DNA of 64,000 nucleotides, taken from contig CAWBOT010000005.1 of the NCBI GenBank assembly GCA_963790505.1, forward strand, positions 682,001 to 746,000, given 5' to 3'. The stretch is from Acidisarcina sp963790505. GTDB taxonomy: Bacteria; Acidobacteriota; Terriglobia; Terriglobales; Acidobacteriaceae. The position numbers were made by a program, and so were the translations under genes. Below are positions 49,556 through 57,831 of the stretch, piece after piece. Each line of letters opens with the position of its first letter. The first letter of the stretch is position 1. The notes below the pieces were generated by a model. That model was not told the origin of the DNA. It did no database searches and was given only the letters and a program-made list of their open reading frames with translations.

Positions 49556-51712
49556 TCAGAGCTTGGCGACGTAGAAGGGCTGGTAGCCGAAGACCGCGCA
49601 GCCGGTCGATCCGGCGGGGAAGTTTTCCACGAAGACCTGATCGATGTTCCGGGTGGTGACCTGGCTGGCGGGCACGGTGACCTTCAACTGGGTTGAACTG
49701 ACATAGGTGATGGGCAGGTAGTCGCCGTTGAAGGCGACCAGCGATCCCGGCGCGAAGCCGGTCCCGTTGATCGTCAATGTGAATGCAGGCGAGCCCGCGT
49801 TGACGCTGGCGGGGCTGAGGCTGGTCACGGTGAGGGGCGTGTTGGTGATGTTGAAGTTCGCATAGACCAGGGTCTCGTCGTTTGCGATGAGGGTCGCGGG
49901 GTTCGTGGTTCCGGTGAGGTCGTAGGTCCAGCCCGCGAAGGTCCAGCCAGTGGCCGGCGTGGCTTTGAATTCGAGCTGCTGGCCGGTGGGGTAGAAGCCG
50001 TCCCCGGTCGGAGAAGAAGGCGAGATGGTCGCCGTGCCGCCACAGGGCGGGAAATTGAAGTTGGTCGCCGGCCTGAATTCGGGAGTGACTGTCGCGACGT
50101 AATTTGTGCTTCCGCTCGGCCGGGTGATGGTGTGCGAGACGGCGCCGCCATCGCTCCAGCTATCGAAGGCGTAGCGCGAGTTGACGCTATAGGGATATTC
50201 GGGCGAGTTGTAGGCGATGGTGTGCTTGCTGGCGTTATACCAGCTGGAATCGTAGTAATAAGAGAATTTCTTCGGCGAATAAGCGAATCCCGCCTCGGTA
50301 TCGATCGAAAGGTTGGAGGTAGAAGAGGCTGGCGAAACGCTGACGGTGAAGACCGCCTGGTTGGAGAATTCGGCGGTGGTGTTGATTGGATTGCCGCTGT
50401 CGGGAACGTACAAAGCTTTGGGCTCCTGGCCGAGGCCGCCAGGGAGCCAGAACGGCCCGTTGTTGAACTCATAGAACTTCCAGCCCGAGGCCGGCGTCGC
50501 GGTGAGGGTGACGGCTTGCCGCGCGACAAAGAAGCTGCCAGCAGCGCCAGAATAGCTCTGCGGCGAAGGCGAGACGCTGACTGTGCCGGAAGCGGCTGGA
50601 TATACCGCAGCAGTGTAAGGGACGAGCTGGATGAAATTCGCCGAGTACGTTGTCACTTGCGGGGAAGTCGACGGGAAGCCGATCTCCCCATTGCCAGGCG
50701 TAACGGTAACGGTGTGGCTTTGTGCGGTGCTGTCATTCCAGCGGCCATAGGTGTAGTAGAAGGTGGCAGAGGTGGTGCTGTCGGCGATGTCGCCGGTGAG
50801 GGTCTGCACGCCGCTGGCTACGGCGAGAGTGTGGGTGGAGTTGAGCGCCCACGCAAGTTTCTGCGGGGTGGTCATCGTCACACCGTCCACTATTACTTTC
50901 AGGCCGACCGGATTTGACGTGACCACAACTTTCGATGGGGCGGCCCCATAGAGGCGCTTGATTCCCTCGATGTCTGCGGCGGAATAGTGGACGCTCGCCG
51001 GGACGGGCACGCCATCGATGCTGCCCAGCGGGATACCGGCGGGGATGGTCTCGATTACCGGACCGCCGTTGCGGGTGAAAGAGAAGGCGGGATACTGCAT
51101 CAGCGATGCGTAGTCATAGTAGGTGGTCAGGTTTTCGTAGTTGTCAGGCTGGGGCTGGAAGTTACCCCAGGAACCCTTGATGACATTGCTGTAATGCGTA
51201 GTGATGTAAGTCCCGGCGTCGGAGCGCGACTGTTCATGCCAGAGGCCGATGATATGCCCCATCTCGTGCATGATTGTCCCCACGGTGCAGTTGGTCGATC
51301 CAGTCATAGGCTGGGCGGGCCTGGCTTCATATCCCTCGAGCGCTTCGCACTGGCCGCTCAAGTCGGAGGCGCTCAAGTTGATGTCGACATAGTTAGGGCC
51401 GTCGGACGAAGTCCATTGAAGCCACTGGAGCACGCCTGAAAGGTCGGAATTGGATTGGCTGATGGCGGTCTGAATTTTCGGAGTGGCGTTCGGGTCAGAC
51501 GCAGAGTCGATGACGTAATAGACGGTAGCGACGCCTCCGACCTTGGGCCAGAGTCCCGAACTGTAAGCAATGCCAATGGAGTTCGGGGTGATGTGGCCGC
51601 CTGGCAATGGCGCAGGAGCGGCTATCTGGCCGAGCGCGGTCATGGTGGCAAAGAGGATGGCAAGAAAGGAGAGGCGAGCTACGGAAGAAAGGCGGGGTAC
51701 GAAGGCAGACAT
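49556..51712 (-). CDS. Secreted astacin-like (M12A) metalloprotease with C-terminal beta-sandwich repeats
   Basis: From the ATG at 51712 (after GAGGAAATCC) the protein has about 718 residues. A signal peptide (LSFLAILFATMTALGQ) precedes the zinc-protease domain. TIMHEMGHIIGLWHEQSR is the full HExxHxxGxxHE astacin motif, and YASLMQYPAFSF supplies the Met-turn and the zinc-ligand-like Tyr. The region from about 270 to the end consists of repeated beta-rich modules of the bacterial-repeat type (TLTATPASGWKFYEF, LEFKATPATGWTFAGWTYDL) and a final IPT-like domain (TLTINGTGFAPGSLVAFNGD). It should be a secreted endopeptidase. Its last codons border the tandem duplication. Confidence 0.9.
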   Translation of the reverse strand: MSAFVPRLSSVARLSFLAILFATMTALGQIAAPAPLPGGHITPNSIGIAYSSGLWPKVGGVATVYYVIDSASDPNATPKIQTAISQSNSDLSGVLQWLQWTSSDGPNYVDINLSASDLSGQCEALEGYEARPAQPMTGSTNCTVGTIMHEMGHIIGLWHEQSRSDAGTYITTHYSNVIKGSWGNFQPQPDNYENLTTYYDYASLMQYPAFSFTRNGGPVIETIPAGIPLGSIDGVPVPASVHYSAADIEGIKRLYGAAPSKVVVTSNPVGLKVIVDGVTMTTPQKLAWALNSTHTLAVASGVQTLTGDIADSTTSATFYYTYGRWNDSTAQSHTVTVTPGNGEIGFPSTSPQVTTYSANFIQLVPYTAAVYPAASGTVSVSPSPQSYSGAAGSFFVARQAVTLTATPASGWKFYEFNNGPFWLPGGLGQEPKALYVPDSGNPINTTAEFSNQAVFTVSVSPASSTSNLSIDTEAGFAYSPKKFSYYYDSSWYNASKHTIAYNSPEYPYSVNSRYAFDSWSDGGAVSHTITRPSGSTNYVATVTPEFRPATNFNFPPCGGTATISPSSPTGDGFYPTGQQLEFKATPATGWTFAGWTYDLTGTTNPATLIANDETLVYANFNITNTPLTVTSLSPASVNAGSPAFTLTINGTGFAPGSLVAFNGDYLPITYVSSTQLKVTVPASQVTTRNIDQVFVENFPAGSTGCAVFGYQPFYVAKL

Positions 51713-51859
51713 GGATTTCCTCGCGAAGTCCCCGGACGGGGACCGCAAAATTAAGGCTGGCCGATAATGCCACTGGGCGCGACCGATTCAGCTTGGCACC
51801 GGGATATGGGGATGTCAAGGCTTAGTTGTTCTGCCGTTAATAAACAAATGGTGACCGGG

Positions 51860-51970
51860 GATAACTCGCTGGATATCGCGCTAGTTGTCGTGATTGCGTA
51901 TCTGGCTTGCTATATGCCGTCGAGGCGGGCGGCGATGGTCGATCCGGTGCATGCGGTAAGGGCTGACTAG
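51860..51970 (+). pseudogene. C-terminal remnant of a MacB/FtsX-type permease, second example
   Basis: The last 35 or so codons of a short frame read LDIALVVVIAYLACYMPSRR followed by AAMVDPVHAVRAD and a stop. This is the end of the last helix and the conserved 'PxRRAxxxDPxxALR' tail of acidobacterial orphan ABC permeases. Nothing upstream belongs to such a gene, so only the extreme 3' end remains. The 290 bases to the next gene hold one more short remnant. Confidence 0.7.
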
Positions 51971-52090
51971 GCGTTTCGGGCGACCGCGGCTGCGCTACCA
52001 GCGCGGATTCGCCGGGCTGTGAGGGCCCATTGCGGCGATACCGCCCTGCTATACTCTGAACATTTTAGGTGACTTGTTCGCCCAGCAAGT

Positions 52091-52240
52091 ATGAGCGCCG
52101 GCCCCAATTCGTTCGAGAGACCGGAGGCGGAAAAAAGCGCTCATAACGGCAGCTCGATCTACGCAGGGTATGGCCACGCCTTGACTCCGCAGGTGTGGTA
52201 CGAGAACCTTCTCCGGGTTGAGTATCGCTACTCTTTCTAA
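52091..52240 (+). pseudogene. Possible C-terminal remnant of an outer-membrane beta-barrel protein
   Basis: A 49-codon frame ends SSIYAGYGHALTPQVWYENL followed by LRVEYRYSF and a stop. A terminal Phe after alternating hydrophobic/polar residues is the signature of outer-membrane barrel proteins. An in-frame stop lies just upstream at 52070-52072, so no complete gene exists. I cannot name the family. Confidence 0.35.
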
Positions 52241-52261
52241 CTTCTGCGCCACAGGACAACC

Positions 52262-54685
52262 ATGCGAAATATTGAAGAACCACGGAGCTGCGGGAGTGCC
52301 ATGCGGCGCGGAGCTCTCGTGTTGATGATGGTGGCAATGCTAATCCCGGCTGCTGCGGCGTCCGATCCGGCGTGGAACGCGCGATGGATCACGCATCCCA
52401 CGGCGCCGCTGCGTGAACCGCTGGTGCTGCATTTCCGGCGCTCGCTATCGTTGGACTCAAAGCCGTCGCACTACGTGGTGCATGTGAGCGCGGACAACCG
52501 CTTCGTTCTTTATGTGAATGGACATCGTGTGGGAGACGGACCGGCGCGGGGAGATCTGGCGCACTGGCGTTACGAGACATTCGATCTGGCGGAGTATCTG
52601 AGGGCCGGTGCGAATTATGTAACAGCCACGGTGTGGAATTATGGGATCTATGCTCCGGTAGCGCAGATCACCGACCGCGCCGCATTTCTCATGCAGGGCG
52701 ACAGCGCCGCCGAAGCCGAGATCAGCACGCCCAAGAAGTGGATGGTGGAGGTCGAGCCGGGACAGCGGCCAGTGCCGAGGAAGTCCGGGGGATTTAACGA
52801 GTACATGGCGAACGGGCCGGGCGAAGAGCTGGACGCGGCGAAATTTGATTGGAGCTGGAACGGCCCGAGCATGTCTGGCGGCGCATGGGTAGCTGCGGCT
52901 TCGCCGATGCGGGAGAATATTTATCCTAACGCCGCGCGCGCAGGGCTCTCCGGGCAGCAGGTCGACAACTACTGGCAGCTGGTGAATGATGAGCTTCCAC
53001 ACATGACGTACACGCCGACGGATGCGGGGAAGGTCGTGCGGTCCGACGCGGCGGGGGCGAATGTGTTTCCTTCGTCGCCGGTGGAGATTGCGGCGCATCG
53101 GCATGTGCACATTCTGCTAGATCGCAAGACACTCACGACGGGTTATCCGGAGCTAACGGTCTCCGGCGGGGCGGGCGCGAATATTGAGCTGACCTATGCC
53201 GAGGCGTTGTATGACGCGAAGCATCAGAAAGGCGATCGCGACGAGGTTGAGGACCGGCAGGCGCTGGGTTTTCAGGACAGATTCCTTCCCGATGGCGGAC
53301 AGCATCGCACCTTTGAGCCGCTGTGGTGGAGGACGTGGCGCTATCTCGATCTCGACATTCAGACCGGCGACGCTCCGTTGACACTGGAGTCGCTCAAAGC
53401 GGAGTTTACGGCGTATCCGTTTGAGGAAAAGGCTTCATTTCAAGGAAAGACCTCCGCGGGCGGCGATGGCGATCTGGGGAAGCTCTGGGAGATCAGCTGG
53501 CGCACGGCGCGGCTCGATGCGCATGAGACGTACATGGACACTCCTTATTGGGAGCAGCTGCAGTACGTGGGCGACACGCGCATCCAGGCGCTGATTTCAT
53601 ATACGGTCGCGGGGGACGACCGTCTGGCGAAGCAGGCGCTGGCGGCGTTTGACGATTCGCGAATTCCGGAGGGGTTGACGCAGAGCCGCTATCCGACCTC
53701 GCAGCCGCAGATGATCCCGACGTTCTCATTGCTGTGGATCGGGATGCTACACGACTACTGGATGTACCGGCCCGACACTGCTGTGGTGCGGGAGCATCTG
53801 CCGGGGACGCGCACCGTGCTAGATTGGTTTGCGGGCCATGAGCAGCCGGATGGATTGCTGAAGAAGCTGCCGTGGTGGAGCTTTGTGGATTGGGTCTCGA
53901 CGGGGGAGTTGCCAAACTACGACGCGAGCGGGGAGTCATGCACGACTTCGCTCCAGTACCTTGGAGCGCTCAAGGATGCGGCGGAGATGGAGAACGCGCT
54001 AGGGGATTCGGACCGGGCCGCACGGGAGATGGAGCGGGCGGGGCATGTGAGAAGCGGGATTTATGCGAAGTGTTGGGACGGGCAACGGAAGCTGCTGGCG
54101 GACAATCCGGCGCGGACAACGTTCAGCCAGCAGACCAATGTTCTGGGCGTGCTGTTTGATGTTGTTCCAGCGGAGGAGCAAAAGGGGGTGTTGGGGCGGA
54201 TGATGACGATCGAGCCGGGGACTGCGCCGGGAGGGGTGCTGAGCTGCTCGTATTATTTCCGCTTTTATCTGGCGCGAGCACTGGACCATGCGGGCATGGC
54301 GGACGAGTATCTTGCGAGCCTTAAAGTGTGGCGAGAGCTGCTGCCGCTGCATTTCAGTACGTGGCCGGAGATACCGGGGGAGACACGTTCGGATTCTCAC
54401 GCATGGAGCTCGCATCCCATTTACGACCTGCTGACACTGGTCGCGGGCATCGAGCCGTCGGCGCCGGGGTTTTCGTCGGTGCGGGTCGCGCCGCATCTCG
54501 GAGGCATGACGAATGTGTCGGCGGAGTATCCGCATCCTCTGGGCATGGTGAGCGTTCACGTTGCGCGGAGCGGGGAGGGAATTAGCGGAACGGTGACGCT
54601 GCCGGAGAAGCTGAGCGGCTTTTTTGAGTGGCACGGCAAGACGTTGCCGCTGCATTCGGGGCTGAACACGATCCAGGTTCAGTAG
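52262..54685 (+). CDS. Exported alpha-L-rhamnosidase-like glycosidase (GH78)
   Basis: This protein of about 800 residues has a signal peptide (RGALVLMMVAMLIPAAAAS). An N-terminal beta-sandwich region follows (DNRFVLYVNGHRVGDGPARG), then an (alpha/alpha)6 barrel from about 400. Typical GH78 segments are YMDTPYWEQLQYVGDTRIQA, GLTQSRYPTSQPQMIPTFSL, and PGETRSDSHAWSSHPIYDLL. In this family acidic residues in the barrel act in an inverting reaction; the Asp of VGDTR and the Glu of YWEQ are candidates. It should release rhamnose from plant or microbial glycans. The ATG at 52262 is used; an ATG at 52301 (MRRGAL) begins directly at the signal peptide and is an equal candidate. Its short distance to the GH51 gene family content here is functional, not physical. 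Confidence 0.87.
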   Translation: MRNIEEPRSCGSAMRRGALVLMMVAMLIPAAAASDPAWNARWITHPTAPLREPLVLHFRRSLSLDSKPSHYVVHVSADNRFVLYVNGHRVGDGPARGDLAHWRYETFDLAEYLRAGANYVTATVWNYGIYAPVAQITDRAAFLMQGDSAAEAEISTPKKWMVEVEPGQRPVPRKSGGFNEYMANGPGEELDAAKFDWSWNGPSMSGGAWVAAASPMRENIYPNAARAGLSGQQVDNYWQLVNDELPHMTYTPTDAGKVVRSDAAGANVFPSSPVEIAAHRHVHILLDRKTLTTGYPELTVSGGAGANIELTYAEALYDAKHQKGDRDEVEDRQALGFQDRFLPDGGQHRTFEPLWWRTWRYLDLDIQTGDAPLTLESLKAEFTAYPFEEKASFQGKTSAGGDGDLGKLWEISWRTARLDAHETYMDTPYWEQLQYVGDTRIQALISYTVAGDDRLAKQALAAFDDSRIPEGLTQSRYPTSQPQMIPTFSLLWIGMLHDYWMYRPDTAVVREHLPGTRTVLDWFAGHEQPDGLLKKLPWWSFVDWVSTGELPNYDASGESCTTSLQYLGALKDAAEMENALGDSDRAAREMERAGHVRSGIYAKCWDGQRKLLADNPARTTFSQQTNVLGVLFDVVPAEEQKGVLGRMMTIEPGTAPGGVLSCSYYFRFYLARALDHAGMADEYLASLKVWRELLPLHFSTWPEIPGETRSDSHAWSSHPIYDLLTLVAGIEPSAPGFSSVRVAPHLGGMTNVSAEYPHPLGMVSVHVARSGEGISGTVTLPEKLSGFFEWHGKTLPLHSGLNTIQVQ

Positions 54686-54715
54686 GAGTGGCTGGGCGAT
54701 CACCCGGCATGGTGA

Positions 54716-57634
54716 TTATGGATGGCGGTCGACGGTTGCGGCGAGAGTCGCGTTTCCGGTGACGGCGAGCACTTCCAGCTGCGTAGGCACAATGCCGTCG
54801 GTGAGCGGCGACAGGCTGACTGAACCATCCGCTGCGGAGACAGCTACTACGGTTTGAGTGGCGAGTATGGGCGCCGTGGGGCAACTGCCTTGCGCGGGGC
54901 AGGGCGGCGTCCAGGGCCGCAAGGTTTCGTAGAAGCTCACGGCAGCGCCGGCCATTGGCTCGCCAGATGGACCGATGACGTCGAGGACCATGGGCGCGGG
55001 GGCATCACCGGGTCCGAGGTTCTGGCTGGTTCCGCTCAGGGCGACAAGCGAGGCGGAGAGAGGATCATCGGCCACGATCGTAAAAACGGCACAACCGCCG
55101 CCGCCGGGTACACCGCCGGTGAGACAGGCGTTTACCGTCGCGGACGCGGCGATGGCCAACGGCCCAATGTTCGATTGCGTCCAGGCGGTGCCGTTGGGGT
55201 CAGTGATGGTGGACGCAGTCGCTACCGTTGCACCGCTCCCGGCGCTCCAGTTTACTGTTTGCCCAGGATAGGGAAGGCCGTTGCTGAGTACGATCGCTCG
55301 CGGGTCCCAGGCGAAGACTGTGCCGGCGGCGAGGTAGAGCGTGCCGCTGAGTGCGGCGATCGAAGGCGGGGCGGCGCCGGCGAACTCCGTGAGCACGGTG
55401 GCTCCATTGGTGAGCGAGGCTGTCACGACGGCAAGCGCAGCGGTCTTCGCGGTGACGACAACGGTGGCCTGGCCATCGCCGCCCGTAACCGTTGTGCAAC
55501 TGCTCATTCCACAATCCAGCGCGACAATCCCTCTTGTAACTGTGTAAGTTACAGTTACGCCAGCGGCTGGAGTGACGCCGTCGGCGCCCACAGCGCGCAC
55601 AGTAAAAGGCAGCGGAACTCCGATACGGACGGCATTCGCCGGAGCAGTGACAATGGAGAGTCCATCGTTAGACTGAGGACCGTAGCTCAAACCGGTGCCA
55701 GATGAACCCTCAATGGTGGTCCAGCCGTGAGTGGTGGGATCTGTCACCGTGAGATCGACATTTCCGGTCGCACCACGGGGAGAGGCAGGAGCGACCGCGG
55801 TGATTTCCATGGGAGTGATGCTGGTGATTGCGGCGGCCATGCCGCCAACGGAGACAGCGTTGCCCGGCCGGAAGCCCATGCCATCGATGACGATAGGGCC
55901 GCCCGCTGCCGGGATACGCAGGGGCGCGACGGAATCCGCATAAAGTAGCCGTCCGCGATACAGATAGTCGGGGCGGCCGTCGCCTCGCTGATCGGCAAGA
56001 GCGATGCGCACGTCACCGTCATGGCCACTCTCGAAACTCAGTGTCGTCAGGCCGGCCGGCACGGCGTTGAAGGGCTGCGGAGTGCTCACCGCAGGTGCGG
56101 AGTTGAGCGGGTCGTCGCCATTCCAGACTCCGGTTACGATTCGTGCTTTGCCATCGGTTTCGAGTCCGCGTTCATCGAGGGGTTGGCCCTCGACGGTCAC
56201 CTGACGGCCGCCACGCATGTGCCAGCGAAGCCAACTGGTGTGGCCGTAGCCGCTGAGCCGCGCCAGCCATTCGCCGGTCACGGGGACGACGACCGGGGCG
56301 TCTTCGATGCCATCGCCGCCGCTGTTGGAATCGGCGGCGGAATCAGCGATGGTTTCATCCTGCACGACTATCGAGCCGGCGATGAGGCCGTGCAGGATGA
56401 CGACGGGCATGGTTCCGGAGGGAGCGACCTGGCCGAGAGTATATGGGCCGACCGATTCTCCGCCGGTATAGAGGGGGTTGATGGGCTCGAAGGTGAGTTG
56501 GTAATCGGCCTGGGCTGCCCCGGGGGGCAGGGGAATTCCGCTCAGGTCGTACCAGCCTTCCACTGTAGCCGTGGCGACGCCAAATTCATTCAGCGGTTGG
56601 CCTGTGGAACCGATGAAGCCGTTCATGCGATTTCCGGCATTGCCAATAAAGAGCTGTCCACTCACTGCCGCCGCAGGATAGCGCATGTCGGGTTCGGCGG
56701 TCCCGGGAATCAGCGGACGCGCAACAATGTTGACTCCCTGCATTCCCAATTCGGTACGAAACCTGATTGTGCCCTGGATGGAAATTGTCGCAGCAGCAGT
56801 TACAAGCTTTCCGGGGAAATTTGGGAGATTCGCGGGGTTTACGGGATAGAGACGATTGAGTGCAGCGAGGTCATCGGTGCGCGGCGCAATTGTGCCGGTC
56901 ATGCATGGGTTTCCGTTGGAATTACACAGTTTTTCCACCGGGTGCATCAGGGGCCATCCGAGCAGTCCGTCTGGGGTTGTGTTGCCGGGAAACATCTGGT
57001 CGTTGGCCTGCGACCAATCGAGTCCAAGTACGCGTCCAAAGCAGCGTAAAAGCTCATATTGCAGCAGCGCGACGTGGGCCGCGTCCGCGGTGCAGCGGCC
57101 ATTCACGATGATTAGCGCGTGAGCAATTGTGGCGTCGGTGGCAAAATTATCCACAAGGGAGATTACGCCACTCGTGTTGCACGAAATAGGGTCGCTTGCT
57201 CCCTCGCCTTCGAGAGCGTCGATCACCGAACCATCGGCGTCATAGATAATCCCCAGCGGAGTCGCGATAGCAGTGCTCTGGACGTCCGGAGGCACGGTCA
57301 ATCCGCTGGGGCCATTGAAAAAATTTGTGCTATTTACATCTTCGGCGAGACTGCCGGCGGCGTTGATCTGGAGCGCCGCGGTGGGGACGCCGCTCCACAG
57401 CGCGGCGGCGGCGGCGACCATGGAATTCGCCTGCGCCTGGGTGACAGTGGGGCTTAAATCGCCGAGGTCGGTATAGTAATTCAACACGCCGTACTTCCAT
57501 ACCAGCGGGTGGCCCGCGACGGCGGGATTGAAGTAACTCGTTCCGGCGACCCATCGAGGTCCGCCGGAGAAGGCTGGAGGAGCGGGGTAGAGAAGTATCG
57601 CGAGGAGCGGTGCGAGCGAGCGACGGAGGCACAT
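54716..57634 (-). CDS. Large exported protein with an inactive matrixin-like domain plus IPT and Ig-like domains
   Basis: From the ATG at 57634 the protein has about 972 residues and a signal peptide (LAPLLAILLYPAPPAFS). The first 300 residues follow the layout of a matrixin (M10) domain. Where the zinc motif HExGHxLGLDH should be, it reads RCFGRVLGLDW, so the three His and the Glu are gone while the scaffold residues remain. Next come a beta-rich region, an IPT/TIG domain (GPIVIDGMGFRPGNAVSVGG) and several Ig-like/Big_1 repeats (GVTVTYTVTRGIVALDCG, GQTVNWSAGSGATV). It is probably a surface protein that binds rather than cleaves. A GTG start at 57745 is in frame but adds no signal sequence. 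Function is unknown. Confidence 0.75.
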   Translation of the reverse strand: MCLRRSLAPLLAILLYPAPPAFSGGPRWVAGTSYFNPAVAGHPLVWKYGVLNYYTDLGDLSPTVTQAQANSMVAAAAALWSGVPTAALQINAAGSLAEDVNSTNFFNGPSGLTVPPDVQSTAIATPLGIIYDADGSVIDALEGEGASDPISCNTSGVISLVDNFATDATIAHALIIVNGRCTADAAHVALLQYELLRCFGRVLGLDWSQANDQMFPGNTTPDGLLGWPLMHPVEKLCNSNGNPCMTGTIAPRTDDLAALNRLYPVNPANLPNFPGKLVTAAATISIQGTIRFRTELGMQGVNIVARPLIPGTAEPDMRYPAAAVSGQLFIGNAGNRMNGFIGSTGQPLNEFGVATATVEGWYDLSGIPLPPGAAQADYQLTFEPINPLYTGGESVGPYTLGQVAPSGTMPVVILHGLIAGSIVVQDETIADSAADSNSGGDGIEDAPVVVPVTGEWLARLSGYGHTSWLRWHMRGGRQVTVEGQPLDERGLETDGKARIVTGVWNGDDPLNSAPAVSTPQPFNAVPAGLTTLSFESGHDGDVRIALADQRGDGRPDYLYRGRLLYADSVAPLRIPAAGGPIVIDGMGFRPGNAVSVGGMAAAITSITPMEITAVAPASPRGATGNVDLTVTDPTTHGWTTIEGSSGTGLSYGPQSNDGLSIVTAPANAVRIGVPLPFTVRAVGADGVTPAAGVTVTYTVTRGIVALDCGMSSCTTVTGGDGQATVVVTAKTAALAVVTASLTNGATVLTEFAGAAPPSIAALSGTLYLAAGTVFAWDPRAIVLSNGLPYPGQTVNWSAGSGATVATASTITDPNGTAWTQSNIGPLAIAASATVNACLTGGVPGGGGCAVFTIVADDPLSASLVALSGTSQNLGPGDAPAPMVLDVIGPSGEPMAGAAVSFYETLRPWTPPCPAQGSCPTAPILATQTVVAVSAADGSVSLSPLTDGIVPTQLEVLAVTGNATLAATVDRHP

Positions 57635-57831
57635 GCATCCATTGCGACACGAGAAGCGGCTGGCGTGAGGGAAAACCAAGGGTTTTCGAAGAGAGTTAGT
57701 GCCGGAACGGATGAAGTCGGTGAGTCGCGTTCCACTTTGGAACACCGGCTGAACATTGTGCTAAGAGATAGCGTCGGGCCGGAGATTTGCGACTGCTTGC
57801 GAAAACTCCGATCACCAAAGAAGATGGCTGG

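Larger units (their letters stand above)
48903..49564. repeat. Perfect 331-bp tandem duplication at the 5' end of rbfA
   Basis: Bases 48903-49233 are repeated directly at 49234-49564 with no difference that I can find. The hexamer GGCGAC occurs at the start of each unit and again just after the second (49565), so the unit is bounded by microhomology between rbfA and the 3' end of the metalloprotease gene. Each unit contains the rbfA start, its ribosome-binding site and a GC-rich palindrome. Confidence 0.93.

Noticed and set aside
48903..49564. Insertion sequence or integron-like repeat at the rbfA duplication
   Set aside because: No transposase, terminal inverted repeats or target-site duplication; the unit consists of rbfA and intergenic DNA only.
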